From Immersiella caudata (lineage: Eukaryota; Ascomycota; Sordariomycetes; Sordariales; Lasiosphaeriaceae): a stretch of 64,000 nucleotides of DNA. Within the stretch, counting starts at the first letter, position 1. Every line of letters begins with the position of its first letter. Of this stretch, positions 12,015 through 24,930 are shown in pieces. The position numbers were made by a program, and so were the translations under genes. Under the pieces are notes generated by a model, which did no database searches, had not been told where the DNA came from, and was given only the letters and a program-made list of their open reading frames with translations. Where the stretch lies: the NCBI GenBank assembly GCA_030512335.1, contig JAULSU010000004.1:3968001-4032000 (forward strand), in the 5' to 3' direction.

Positions 12015-13053
12015 TCGAGTGCCATAATGGTGAGCTACGCCGGGACGTTTACTATCTTTCTCCGGTTTTGTTTTTGTTTCGAATCTCGAAGGAATTCAGT
12101 AATGGAAACGCGGTGTTGGGGATTCGGGGGGGGGGGGGTTTAACCCAGCGTTTTGTTTTGTGAGTTTGGTGTGGGTGGTGGTTGGGTAGGGGTTCGACAT
12201 TGACATTGCTGTTTCCAGGCTGTTGTTGCCAGTGACAGTTATTTGTTTGCTCAGGGGCAGGCGTGCCGTGAAACATAAGGCTGCCAGCACCTCGGCTGGT
12301 TTCACGCCAGTGACCCAGCTGGTGACCAGTGGCCGGTGACTCGACGCCGAAGACGAAGAGCTCAGGCGGAAGCCAGAGACCGAGGCATTATCGTTTTTCC
12401 GAGAAGCGAGCGCCTTGATGCCACACGCCACTTGAATCTCAGGCGTATCCACGGGGCTTAGAAATCGATTGTTTCGCAGTGTGAGGGATGCTGAGTGGGC
12501 GTGCTGGGCAGCTGCCGACCTGACTGAGGTTTGGGTCGAGGTGCCCACCCTCGCCGTTTGATACATCTGGCCGTGCTCATTGGCTGACAGCCTTAGTGAC
12601 AGATGGGTTGTGGGTCCATCAGGGACACTGCATTGATAGAACCTGTTTAGAAATCGCCTCCGTACGGGACAAGAGCTTCCACGAATGTCGTCTGTAAATC
12701 CTGATCACCCCCCTTCTTGAACATACTGCCAGCTTTCCTGTTGTGAAGTTTGCACGTTGCGCCTGCCGCCATCCCGCTTCTGCCTCTGCCTGCCAAGTGG
12801 GTGACTTCCCTCAAGGTACCCTGCACGGTATACAGTACCATCCCCGCAGTGTCGGTGGCGGGGCTGGGCTGAGCTCACCTTCGACGACCTTCCCCTCCAC
12901 TCTTCAGCTACCCGCCTGTTGCTATAACCATCCCTCGGTTCCCACCCTTCAATTTACATACTTGCGCCGACGAGCAGATAACCCCGAAATACTGTCAAGC
13001 TGGGGAAGCGCAAAATTTCAGACGGGGATCTACCTATTTCCCTCAAAAAGACC
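12015..13053. other. Intergenic between FKBP and UBA1
   Basis: Contains the FKBP 3' end and the UBA1 promoter. A G13 run occupies 12126-12138, directly followed by TTTAACCC. Open frames here (for example a 156-codon minus-strand frame from 12566) show no domain and are treated as chance. Confidence 0.55.
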
Positions 13054-16000
13054 ATGACGGTAAGTTGCAGGGTTCCCCGCCGTCGCCAGAGGCGGGCGAT
13101 GGACATCACGGATGTCGCGGCCATAGCCAGAGTGCCGCCAGGGAGAGGTCATGCTAACCAACGATCCCCAACAATAGGACAAGAAACTCCCCGAGGTCGA
13201 CCTCGTCACTAGGATGCAGGTCGACGAGTCGGTCGCTGGCACTACCACCGAGATCGATGAGTCGCTGTACAGTCGCCAGCTCTATGTGCTGGGTCACGAG
13301 GCTATGAAGCGCATGAGCGCATCCAACGTCTTAATTGTCGGCCTGAAGGGGCTCGGTGTTGAGATCGCAAAAAACATCGCCCTTGCTGGCGTCAAGAGTC
13401 TTACACTCTATGACCCCGCACCAGTCGCCCTCGCCGACCTCTCCTCCCAGTTCTTCCTCCGCGTCGAGGATGTCGGCAAGCCCCGCGACCAGGTCACCGC
13501 GCCTCGCGTGGCTGAGCTGAATGCCTACACGCCCGTTCATATCCACGGGTCGACCAGGTATGCACAGGCTTGAATTGCGGACATGGGTTTGAACTAACAC
13601 TCGCGTGCGACAGCCTCGGCGAGAACCTCTCACAGTTCGACAAATATCAGGTGGTTGTACTCACAAACACACCTCTAAATCTTCAGCTTGCCATCGGAGA
13701 CTACTGCCACGAAAAGGGAATTTATGTGGTTATCGCCGACACCTTCGGACTCTTCGGTTCCATCTTTTGCGATTTCGGCGAGAGGTTCACAGTTATCGAC
13801 GCAACTGGCGAGAACCCCGTCAGTGGTATTGTTGCTGGGATTGACGAGGAGGGTCTCGTCTCCGCCCTCGACGAAACCCGACACGGGCTTGAAGACGGAG
13901 ATTATGTCACATTCTCAGAGGTGGAGGGCATGGAGAAGCTCAACGGCTGCGAGCCCCGGAAGGTCACGGTGAAGGGCCCGTACACGTTCTCCATTGGCGA
14001 TGTCTCTGGTCTCGGCCAGTATCAGCGCGGGGGTTTGTATCAGCAAGTCAAGATGCCCAAGTTCGTGGACTTCAAGAGCATTTCTGCCGCCCTCAAAGAC
14101 CCCGAATTTGTCATCTCGGACTTTGCCAAGTTTGATCGGCCCCAGCAGCTACACGTCGGCTTCCAGGCACTGAACGCCTTCGCCCAGACGCATCGTCGCC
14201 TGCCACGGCCCATGAACGAGGAGGATGCCCTTGTCGTTGTGAACTCCGCAAAGGAGTTTGCCAAGGCAGAGGGCCTTGAAGTCGAGTTTGACGACAAGCT
14301 CCTCAAGGAGCTCAGTTATCAAGCTTCGGGTGACCTAAACCCCATGGCGGCCTTCTTTGGCGGTCTTACTGCCCAGGAGGTGCTCAAAGCTGTGTCAGGG
14401 AAATTTAACCCCATCAAGCAGTTCATGTATTTCGATTCCTTGGAGTCGCTTCCTACCAATATCGAGCGGACCGAGGAACTCTGCCGGCCAACTGGCAGCC
14501 GATATGACGGACAGATCGCCGTCTTCGGCCGGAAATACCAGGACAAGATTGCAAACATGAAGCAATTCTTGGTAGGCGCGGGAGCTATTGGGTGCGAAAT
14601 GTTGAAGAACTGGGCGATGATTGGCCTGGGGACTGGCCCTGAGGGCAGGATCACGGTGACCGACAACGACCAAATTGAAAAGAGCAACCTCAACAGGCAG
14701 TTCTTGTTCCGCCCAAAGAATGTGGGACAGATGAAGAGCGATGCTGCAGCTAGAGCTGTGCAGCAGATGAACCCAGATCTGGAAGGAAAGGTTGTGACAT
14801 TGAAGGAGCGGATAGGCCCGGAAACGGAGCATGTCTTCAACGAAGAGTTTTGGCAGGCACTGGACGGCGTCACGAATGCCCTGGACAACGTGGAGGCGAG
14901 AAACTACGTCGACAGGCGTTGTGTTTTCTTCCACAAACCACTTCTCGAGAGTGGCACCCTGGGGACGAAGGGCAACACTCAAGTGGTTCTTCCTGGCATC
15001 ACCGAATCCTACGCGTCCTCACAGGATCCGCCAGAACAGTCGTTCCCCATGTGCACTCTCCGCAGCTTCCCGAACAAGATCGAGCACACAATCGCCTGGG
15101 CGCGGGAGTTGTTTGAGAGCTCTTTCGTCAAGCCCGCTGAGACTGCCAACCTTTACCTGTCGCAGCCTGGCTACCTCGACACGACGTTGAAGCAGGGTGG
15201 CCAAGAAAAGGTGACTCTCGAAATGTTGGTGGACTACCTTAAGAATGAACGGGCTCTCACCTTCGAGGACTGTGTCCAGTGGGGACGCATGTTGTTCGAG
15301 AAGCAATACAACAACGCAATCCAGCAGCTTCTCTTCAATTTCCCCAAGGACGCCGTGTCATCGACCGGCACGCCATTTTGGTCGGGACCGAAGCGCGCCC
15401 CTGATCCGCTCAAGTTTGACGTGGAGAACATGACGCACTTTTCGTTCCTCGAAGCGGCGACAAACTTGCACGCTTTCAACTACAACATCAATGTCAAGGG
15501 CAAATCCAAGCTAGACTACAAGAACGCCCTGGACGCCATGATCATTCCCGACTTCTCGCCGGATTCGAATGTCAAGATCCAAGCTGACGACAAGGATCCG
15601 GTAAGCCCCTCGGGTTCCGCTCTGAAAGTTTTGTGACTAACAAGCCGTAGGACCCGAATGCTGCTGGCGGTAGCTCCTTTGACGACAACGCAGAGCTGGA
15701 CAATCTCATCCGTCAACTGCCCGACCCGAAGTCGCTGGCCGGGTTCAAGCTGACGCCTGTGGAATTCGAGAAGGACGATGACACCAACTACCACATCGAC
15801 TTTATCACAGCAGCCAGCAATCTGCGTGCTGACAACTACAAGATTGAGCAAGCGGACCGCCACAAGACAAAATTCATTGCGGGCAAGATCATTCCCGCGA
15901 TTGCGACGACAACAGCACTCGTGACGGGCTTGGTGGTCTTGGAGCTCTACAAGATCATTGACGGAAAAGATGATATTGAGCAGTACAAGAACGGGTTTGT

Positions 16001-16391
16001 CAACCTGGCACTGCCCTTCTTCGGGTTCAGCGAACCCGTGCCTAGTCCTAAGGTAGAATACAAGGGCCCCAACGGCACCAAGGTCTCACTCGACAAGATC
16101 TGGGACCGTTTTGAGCTGGAGGACATCACGTTGAACGAGCTCATCGAGGACTTCAAGTTACGAGGGTTGACCATCTCGATGTTGAGCTCAGGGGTGAGCT
16201 TGCTGTACGCGTCCTTCTTCCCGCCGGCGAAGATGAAGGATAGATACGGGATGAAGCTGAGCGAGCTGGTGACGAACGTCTCCAAGAAGAAGATTCCGGA
16301 TCACCAGAAGGAGGTTATCTTTGAGGTGGTCACAGAGGATGTGGACGGCGAAGACGTTGAAGTTCCTTACATCAAAGTGCGGGTTGGGTAG
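13054..16391 (+). CDS. UBA1: Ubiquitin-activating enzyme E1
   Basis: Four exons: 13054-13059, 13178-13557, 13614-15600 and 15651-16391, giving 1037 residues, the normal E1 length. The first coding exon is only ATG ACG, so the protein would begin MTDKKLPEVDLVTRMQVDE. Starting at the internal ATG at 13214 would lose about 14 residues. The inactive adenylation half carries SLYSRQLYVLGHEAMKRM. The active half has the ATP-binding loop VGAGAIGCEMLKNW near residue 449 and DNDQIEKSNLNRQFLFR. The catalytic cysteine is in SFPMCTLRSFP (Cys609). The C-terminus is the ubiquitin-fold domain that recruits E2s. The enzyme adenylates ubiquitin with ATP and carries it as a thioester, feeding all ubiquitin conjugation in cytosol and nucleus. 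It is essential in yeast, and nothing in the sequence looks broken. Confidence 0.96.
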
Positions 16392-17069
16392 GGATCGAAT
16401 GGTTCGTTCCGAGGCGACAGGGTACATGTGTGATCTCGGGGTTCCACAGGGCTGAGTGAGAACATAAGACTTAGCGTCGACCAAGAAAGATGGTCATGTA
16501 CGCTCAACGAATAGATGATGATGGTTGTATTCCCACGTACTGTACTGCAATAGCTATTCACATGCTTGCCCCTTTCGTGGTTCGTCGGCGTCGTTGGTAC
16601 AGCCCCACCAATTGCTAAAAGTGCTACGTCATGACTACGGCATCAATGGCCAGAACATTTGTCAAGGGGTTCGCTTTTTTCATTTTTGAGCTGCAAGGCT
16701 CCGGTGGAGGCTCATTGCAAATCACGCAGAAGTCAGGATGCCTGCAAGCTTCTCTGTGGAAGTTAAGCGGATGAGGCTTTCTGTGTAATAGCTGATGAAG
16801 AATTATTATGATGACTGTATGCGGGTGCTTTGTAAGCTGTTTGCTGGTAGTTGGGTGGAGCCAAGGAGGGGAAGAGGTGTCGCGTGGTGGGGGTGTGGGA
16901 GACTTGGCGACGTAGGTACCAAACGAGCGCAGCTGCATGTATCGGCTTTGCTGATGATTACTACGCAACCCGAGCTTAGAGCTGGAGCTGGAGCGATTGA
17001 CGCGGGTGGGATATAAGGGCGGGTGTGCCCCACGATTGTATAAAGAGAAGCCCCATTGCATCTGTTGTT
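16392..17069. other. Intergenic between UBA1 and hydroquinone reductase
   Basis: UBA1 3' untranslated region followed by the promoter of the next gene, which includes a TATA-like element at 17012. No gene seen. Confidence 0.6.
17012..17017 (+). promoter_or_regulatory. TATA-like box of the glutathionyl-hydroquinone reductase gene
   Basis: GATATAAGGG stands 53-58 bp before the ATG at 17070. At normal spacing it would place transcription start near 17040-17050, leaving a very short leader before that ATG. It therefore supports use of the upstream, presequence-encoding start, at least in some transcripts. Confidence 0.4.
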
Positions 17070-18491
17070 ATGTATTTGGCAACGAGAAGATTAGCATCAA
17101 CTGCTCGCTCCAAGCCACTCCCGAGACTGACGACACTTCCCCTGACCCGAATCTCAACACATACCAAGTCGCAAAGAAGCTATTCCCAACCTTCAACCAC
17201 AGCCTTTGTGAACACCAGCAGCTTCCCCAGGACCTTCCACACAACAACGGCAACCACAATGGTACCCTCCCCGCTCTACAGTCCATGCATCTCCACCCAG
17301 CTGTCCGATTGTGCTCACTTTTCTTCCCTCCAGGCTGCCCCCTCCAAAGAAGCACCCAAGATCACCGACTGGGTCCCCAAAAATGACAAGACCGGCGAGT
17401 TCAAACGCCAGCAATCATCCTTCCGCAACTTCATCTCGCGCGAACCCGGCGCCCAGTTTCCCCCCGAGGTCGGCCGTTATCACCTCTATGTATCCTACGC
17501 CTGTCCCTGGGCAACGCGCACGCTTATCGCGCGCAAGCTAAAGGGGCTGGAGGATATTGTGTCGTTTTCCGTGGTGCACTGGCATATGGGACCGAGAGGG
17601 TGGCGATTTGCGACGGCTGACGATAAGGATGCGGAGGGTGAAAATGTCATTCCGGCAAGTAGCGCCTAGGTTTCGCGCTGGAGGTTTTGGGGGCTAACGA
17701 GTTGTAGGATCCGTTGCACGAGGGGTTTACGCATCTGAGGGAGATTTACTTCTCGGTGAATCCCGACTACGAGGGGCGGTTCACCGTCCCGGTGCTCTGG
17801 GATAAGAAGGAGAAGACGATTGTGAACAATGAGAGCAGTGAGATTTTGAGGATGTTCAACACGGAGTTCAATGGGTTGGTCGGGGAGGAGTACAGGGCTG
17901 TGGATTTGTACCCAGAGGATCTGAAGGGACGGATTGAGGAGGCGAATGGGTGGCAGTACGACTTGATCAACAATGGGGTGTACAAGGCGGGATTTGCGAC
18001 CACGCAGGAGGCTTACGAACGGAACGTGGTGAGATTGTTCGAGGCGCTAGACCGCGCGGAGAAGCATCTGAGTGAGGAAAAGGGACCGTATTGGTTCGGG
18101 GAGAGGTTGACAGAGGTGGATATTCGGCTGTGAGTTCCTTGCGCCTTTTTTCTCCTGGGAGTGGTTACTGACTCAACGCGAACAAAAAGCTTCGTCACCA
18201 TCATACGCTTTGATGTAAGTTACCAGCTTCCCTTTACCCCTGAGCCCCACTGACATCGCCCTCTAGCCCGTCTACGTCCAACACTTCAAATGCAACATCC
18301 GCGACATTCGTAGTGGATACCCTGCCATTCACAAGTGGATGAGGAATCTCTACTGGAATGAACCAGCCTTCAAGGACACGACCAACTTTCTGCACATCAA
18401 GAACCACTACACCAAATCTCACACCAACATCAACCCTCTCTCAATCACGCCACTGGGCCCACTGCCCAACATCCTTCCACTGGACGCGTAG
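17070..18491 (+). CDS. ECM4: Glutathionyl-hydroquinone reductase (ECM4/Xi-class GST)
   Basis: Exons 17070-17654, 17708-18129, 18190-18214 and 18267-18491 give 418 residues. The catalytic cysteine is in YVSYACPWATR (Cys145), the CPW signature of S-glutathionyl-hydroquinone reductases. Downstream blocks are IPDPLHEGFTHLREIYF, FTVPVLWDKK, YWFGERLTEVDIRLFVTIIR and NHYTKSH, all typical of the ECM4/YqjG family. The enzyme reduces glutathionyl-(hydro)quinones with GSH. The first 60 residues (MYLATRRLASTARSKPLPR) are Arg/Ser/Thr-rich, like a mitochondrial presequence. A second in-frame ATG at 17259 would give a cytosolic form. A 72-nt candidate intron (17262-17333) starts right after it, and removing it keeps the frame. 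Intron 1 has a GC donor (GCAAGT at 17655). The family is certain and the N-terminus is not. Confidence 0.88.
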
Positions 18492-19179
18492 GCTGTCCGG
18501 TGAGTATCGAGAGTTTTTTAGGGGTTGCTTTATTTTGGTCAAAACTTTGGCAGGTGGATGCAACATCACAATGTTTTGATATCAATTTCTGTTCTTCTGT
18601 ATTTACGGAGTAACCAAAAACTAGCTCACATTCTTTTTCTGTCACTTTACATAGAGCCACCCCACTGAGCGCTGTGTGATGAATTTGCACATTCCCCCAG
18701 ATGCCCGCTAGCTCGTTTTGGTTATCTAATAGCCATCACACTAGTAGACACAAGCAAAAGAGCCATTTAGATCGAGTAGGCAGTTTATTCTCTCCCAGCT
18801 CCTCTTCTTTTTGTATATGACAGGTAACATTGATACCGAAGAGCAAAGCAAAACCAAACCCGCCATATTCCCAACCCCGTTTCTCCGGATCGGATGCATT
18901 TGTGTTGTGTGAGAAAAAATTACTAGTAGATTATAGATTTGTGTCGATTGTCGTCTTTCTTCACCCAAGGATATCCCGAAAGAGAGAAACATGAACGAAG
19001 GACGGAATCCAAGGCCGAGCCGACCGATACAAAAACAATATGAGATAGCTGAAAAAAAAAAAAAAGGGAAAAAGCTGATGATTGCTTTTGGGGTAGTCTT
19101 TGGAAACCGATATGAGAACAAGGGTCAATGCATCATGTCATACTATAGCTTGCTTTGGCTGCGACAGATTGGGGGGGTA
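18492..19179. other. Intergenic, convergent 3' ends
   Basis: Lies between the stop codons of the hydroquinone reductase (plus) and the class V chitin synthase (minus), so it holds two 3' untranslated regions. An A13 run near 19050 is a T-tract on the chitin synthase strand. No gene seen. Confidence 0.6.
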
Positions 19180-22100
19180 TCACAACTGCCCGGAAAGCAA
19201 GGCCTCCGTGGCTATTATCAAGTCAGCAACACATCCATCTGAAGGCAGCAGCGGCGGAAATACATACCACTATTGATATACGCCCTCCTTGCGTCGAGGG
19301 GAACACCAAATCTCCTCTCAAGCTCCTGCTTGACTCCCTTCTTCGTGACCGTCATCAAATCCGCTGTCCTCAAGATCTCCCTGATCTCGGCTAACAGCGC
19401 ATCGTCACTCGGTAACCCTGCCAGGTTGGCCATTTCCATTTCCTGTTGGCTCGGGCTCGGAGCGAGGAGCTGGCTTCCGCCGAACTGGCTCTGCCTGTTC
19501 TGCCCCATCATTTCCGACGCCGCAAACGACATCCGACTCTGGCTGTTGTTCATTGGCATCAGAACACCCGGAGTCTTGTCAGAGTATCCGCCCAGAGGGT
19601 ACCCGACAGTCGATGTTGGCCGGCTAGCAGCACCCCACCCACCGTACTCCGACACAGCCGCATTGGGCTTGGTGGCGTAGCTGAAGCCCGAGATTTCGGA
19701 GCGGGCATCATCGCGGGAGGTCTGGGCGTCCCAAAGCTCGGCCTGATACTCCTCCCACTTCTTGCGGGGAATGCTGGCCGGATCGAACTTGCCTTCGTCT
19801 GAAATGACGATTTTCTTGCCCTTCTCGCCGGCCACGACACGCGTGTTACCCCAGTTGAAGTCGTCCATGTGCCAAAAGGCATACAGTGGCAAACCGAAGC
19901 TGAAGACAGGCACGGCAAGGACGTAAAGAATCATCCAGCCGATCATTTCCCACTTGCGGCGCAGGATGAAGATGATGGCCTGCAAGCCGTAAATGGCACC
20001 GAGGAGCACAAAGGCTGTGACGGGAACAACGGTGGCTTTCTGGACGACAAGGACGACGAGGTAAACGATGTAGGCGATGGTAACGGGTTGGACGATGGTA
20101 GACATGAGATCAATGAAGACGATGAAGCGCATGCTGAAGCAGCAGAAACCGCAAAGCTGGGCCATGGGCATGAGTTCCATCAGATTGTGCACGGTCGAGT
20201 TGATCCAGCGGCGGCGCTGCGACAGGAAGACCTGCCACGAGTCGGGGGCGACGGTCCAAGCGTGCGCGCTGAAGATGTACTTGGTCTTGTACTTGGAGTG
20301 ATACTTGAGGAGAAGCGTGGTGAGGTAGCGATCCTCACCGAGGTGAAGCAGGTTCTTCATGTGCAGCGTGTCGACGCGGATCGTGGAGTAGGATTCGACC
20401 ACTTCGCGACTGACGAAGAGAGGCTTGCCCGTCTCGGCAGCGCGGATGCGATACATGGAGAAGCAACCGGGAAGACAAGTGACGGATCCGAACAGAGATT
20501 CGAAGGCCTTGGACAGATTGTGAGAGATGTAGTACTCGTAAACTTGAATCATGGTGACAAAGGATGCCTTGGCATTGGTCAGGGCCGTCTCACCGCACAC
20601 GGCGATCAGGCGCGTGTCGTTGAGGAAGGCGGACACCATGCGCGTGGCCGAATCAGGGGCGACGACTGTGTCGGCATCAATCTGCAGCATGAATTCGTAG
20701 AAGGTTGGGTTGACACCGATGATGTTGCGGATTTGGTGGTACATCTCCAGCTCGAGCGGGCTCATGGGCAGGTTGTAGTGCACACGGTTGAGGAAGCGCA
20801 TCATGATCATCTGCGAGTCACGCTTGCCACGGTTGCCAGGACGCGAGACCTCGGACGGCTTGCCGATCTTGACGATGACCAGGAAGGGGACGATGTGACC
20901 CTGCACCTCGTACAGACCAGAGTAGACCTTGCCCATGTTGTGTTGCTTGAGACCCTCGCCCAGCGATTCGAAGCTCAGGGGTTCGGGGTCGACAGTCTCG
21001 GACACGCCCAGGATGTCCAACACGATGCGCGGCGTCGGCCTGTCGTTGCCTTGACCGATAATCATACCGTCGCAGACGATGACCAGGAGTTTTCGCTTGT
21101 CGTCGTACTTCATGCGGGCAGCCGAGTCGATGGCGCGGCGCAGCGATTCTTCGTCTTCGGTGTAGGCCGGGATCTGACACATGACAAACTTGTCCAGGTT
21201 CTCGGGTATGTTCTTGGATCCGAACTGCAGCGCTGCGAAGAACTTGAAAGCGATAACGCTGGCCAGCAAGATGGACACGGCCAGCACAAGGTACTCGGCA
21301 AACTGACAGCGGACCGAGTTACGCGTGTCGACATCACCAATGTAGAACAGATTGTCGAGGCAGAGCTGCATATTGGACTTTGTATCTCTGTCGAGGCCGA
21401 GCGCTTCCCAGAGTTTGGTGACGTCCTCGCCTGCCTTTTGCTGGAACAGATCGACCACGAGTTTGTGCATGAAATCCGTGACGGTCCGGTCCGAGGGCAC
21501 GTCCTCGCCCACAGGCGCCCTCAAGGGACGGCCGCCCGAGATGTACATGGTCATGTCGTAGACACGGCCGTTGAGGATGGCAATCTTCCACGTCTTGTCG
21601 GCAAGCGTCTTGACATACTGCGGCGAGTAGCCGATGTTGCCGATCTTGTAGTTGGCGCGCATCATGATCAGCTGCTCTGAGAACCAGTCCGGTCGACTGT
21701 CGTTGGTGAAATAGCGGAAGTCGTGGTATCTGGCGTTTCGGTCCTGGCTGCTGATGAGGTTCGCCGAGCCCGAGACGTTCTGGTTCCTGTAGTCCAGCAG
21801 GACAGTAGGGTCGACCTGGCCGTTCACACCGGGGCACACAGCAGAGACCTGGACGGGGAACAGGGCGGTGATGTCCATGCCGCCATACTGCGTGATCATC
21901 TTGGTCGGCAGATAGGGAGGGTAATGCCGGCTCGCAAACTTGCCAATGTCGAAGACCTGGCCGCGAAGTGCGGCAAAGGCGGGGTGGCCGTCCTTGCCGT
22001 CGAAGCCCGAGAGCTCTTCGGAGCTGTAGACATTCTGCTTGGGGCAGATGAGCGCGGGAAAGACGATGATGAAGAAGGCGGCAAGCAGGCAGGCAAACCA

Positions 22101-24930
22101 GATGATCATGTTGATGGCCAGCTTCTCACGCCATGCCATGCGCACGTCCTTGCGCGGCATGCGGCCGAGGAGCCGGATGACAAAGTCGGGCACCCAGAAG
22201 GTGAGGAGGTAGACCAGGAAGACCCAGCGCTTGCGACTTGGGCTGTCCTTGTACTCCTCGACCTCGACCATGTCCTTCTCGTTGCCGCGCTCCGCCATCT
22301 GCTCACGCGTGTCGAGGTTTTTGAACATGTCGCCGCCTCCAAAGGCAGAAACACCGGCGTCAGACCGGGCATCGACGTCCTTGCTGCCAAAGTAGCCAGC
22401 ACCCTTGTCGCTGAAGCCCTGCGGCGTATTGCCGGACGACGCGATGAGGCGCTCTTTCGACATGCCGAATGGGTCTGGCGTAGCACCGTCTCCCATGTCG
22501 GATGGTAGCCCGTACCGCCCGGAGGCCGACTGGTTTTCTCCGAGCTGTGCAATCTCCAGCCAGCAGCGCTCGCTGAGGAAGACACCAGTGGAACCGATGG
22601 CTACCTCGTTGTTCGGCCAGCGCTTGTCCTCCACCACCATCTCGACCTTCTCCCGCTCGCTGCCGACCAGGACTGTGTCGGCGTCGGCCAGACCCAGAAA
22701 TTCGCCAAAGGGCAGGAACAAACTGAAATCGGCAGCACGAATCCGTTGACTGATTTCTGCGATGCCAAAGGTCTGAACCTGCGCTCGCACGCACTTGCTG
22801 TCGAACTGGTTGGCGATGCGTCGGTCGTTTGGCTTCAAGCAAAACACAAAGTAGCAGTTGGTGTTGGGCGCTGTGAAGGACCGTGTGACGTTCTCCAGCG
22901 CAAAGAGGAACTGTCCCGAAGCGCCTTGATCGGCGGCGTTGCCTCCTCTCGTGTTGGTGGACCGTCTTCCGGCGGTCTCGCCAGCATCGCTATAGTTATC
23001 TACCGACATGTCGCGCTCTGGGCGCGCCTTCAGCGTCCGCGCCGTCTGGGGACGGCCGCGCCGCGACATGATGCTGGGCGCACGCATCGGCCTCGAGCTC
23101 ACCGACGCCTGCATGACTGTGGTCTTCTCCTGTGGGTGAACAATGGTTTGGAGCGCTTCCTGGCCGAAGAGGCGGGCAACGAATGTGCTCTTGCTCGCGT
23201 TGATGAGGTTCATGAGATCCCCAGAAATTACCTCGCCGTTTTCTTCCACCAACCCCTTGACGGGATAGTCCACCTCTCCGGCGTAGTGCTTGACAGTGAA
23301 GGTGGCGGCAGTGTTCTCGGTGAAGAAATTGCTGCCCGGAAGCTTTGCTGTCGCGGACCCTACCTGGATGGCTGGGTTCTTGCCTTCGAAGCGCTTGCGC
23401 AGACTCTCGAGCATTTGCATGTCCGTCCTGTGGCGGCGCGTCTGGTCGTCGAGAATGCTGAGCAGGCCATTCCCAGGCTTCAGAAGCCCCTTGACGGCAT
23501 CCGAGTTGTCGAAGTAGCTTGTGGCAGGCACGGCCACTTCTTCCGTCTCGAGCATGTCGGCCTTGCGGTCAAAGAAGTTCTGGAGAGTGAGGTTGTACAT
23601 GGATTCAGTGGCGGCATTGTTGAGGAGCTGGTCGAGAGTCGATCCCGTGGAGGATTGCTGTTGGAAGCCTGGGAAGTCGATGATGGAGACCGTGTTGGAT
23701 ATGGCTTCTTCGGCTGCGCAAAGCTTCTGGTTGATCGTCTCGATCACGTATGCCACCAGCAGCGAATAAAGCGTCCGCGCCAGTTCATTCGCATTAGAAC
23801 GGGCGCCCGTGGGGTCCAACATCACCGTCACCCTCTCCTTGTGGATCATCTTTGTCTTGTAGCCAAGCGTGGTCTGCAGCTCGTTGGCCCCAACGCCGAG
23901 AAAGGCTGCGACGATACCCAGAACATCCTTGTTCTTGACAGTGGTGCTGGTTTGTCCACCCTCGTGGGAAAAGCCACCGCTATCGTCGCCTTGAACCGTT
24001 GTGCTGGAAGACGTCTCGAAGTCCAGCTGGCCAATGTGAAGAATACCGGCCAGGATCTGGCAGACCTCGGCGATTTCGCTACGAGGGAACTCCAGCTTGC
24101 GCAGGGCCGTTTTGAATAGCTGAAACCCTTCCGCGTCGTTGATGCCCACCTTGAGCTGCGTGGGGTGTCCCAAGTATCTCCATCTCTTGGTCGAGCCGGC
24201 AGGCTGATCAAAGCCCAGGTGTGTCTTCTCGGCCGCACTTGTACCTGCCAGAAGGTAGTACAGTACGTGAAAGTTCCGTTCTCCCGTCGGCACGTCCGCT
24301 ATCCTACTTCTCTCAAGGCGATGGTCAAGCAGTTTTGCACCAATAAGCATGGGGTTTGTCGTCGATGCTGTGTCGTACTGTAGTTCGTAGAAAAGGCCGG
24401 CTTTGGAGGCGGTAGGTGTCGTGGCGGTCTTGGTGGTCGTGAGGGTATCGAAAACGAATGCGGCGAGGGACACTTTGTTTGATAAGGGGGTCGAAGATCG
24501 GTTGAGGATGGACGTTAGGAGATGTGCTCGAATGGTTGTCTTGCCTGACCCCGACTCGCCGCTGTGGTTCTAGTTAGCGCCCGTCTTTCGGCCACGATCA
24601 TGACGGCGATGTGTTCACGTACAGAAATAGGACAGCTTGATTTTCGGACCGATGGCCGAGGCGGATGAAAGCCCTTTCGGCCATATCCTCCGCCGCGGCC
24701 ATGGCGCTCGAGTCCTTCGTGCCATCTCCCTTGGTCGAGCTTGTGTACGTGTTGAGACACACGAGCGCGTGGGAGGAGAGGCGAGCCGTAGGTAACGAGA
24801 CGTGGAATCGACTCGCGAGATGTGCTGTCAGGTGTGTATCCGACTGGAGATGGGCGGGCAACGACGGGAGGGAAGGCTGGGTATGGGCCCCTCCGGTGCT
24901 CCCACCGATCGGTGGGAGGTGTTGAGCCAT
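19180..24930 (-). CDS. csmA: Class V chitin synthase with N-terminal myosin motor-like domain
   Basis: Exons 24930-24623, 24561-19268 and 19211-19180 give 1877 residues, typical for class V. The N-terminal motor-like domain (about 1-790) carries an intact P-loop GESGSGKT at 104-111 and a switch II-like VSIIDFPGFQ. Two membrane segments follow near 885 and 930, then a cytochrome b5-like domain (about 955-1020), another membrane segment near 1200, and the GT2 catalytic domain. That domain has VIVCDGMI, the LQIDADT metal motif near 1401, EDRYLTT and QRRRW at 1551-1555. C-terminal membrane segments and a DEK_C-like end (EIREILRTADLMTVTKKG) close the protein. The last exon is 32 nt and encodes ATEALLSGQL. 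The enzyme polymerizes UDP-GlcNAc into chitin at hyphal tips and septa. In this family the motor domain aids delivery and tethering of the enzyme. It is divergently paired with the class VII gene. Confidence 0.95.

Noticed and set aside
19869..21680. 603-codon plus-strand open frame opposite the class V chitin synthase, and a 457-codon one at 22746-24119
   Set aside because: His/Asp/Val/Gly-rich translations with no domain. They mirror the codon pattern of a GC-rich gene on the other strand, whose catalytic motifs are unmistakable.
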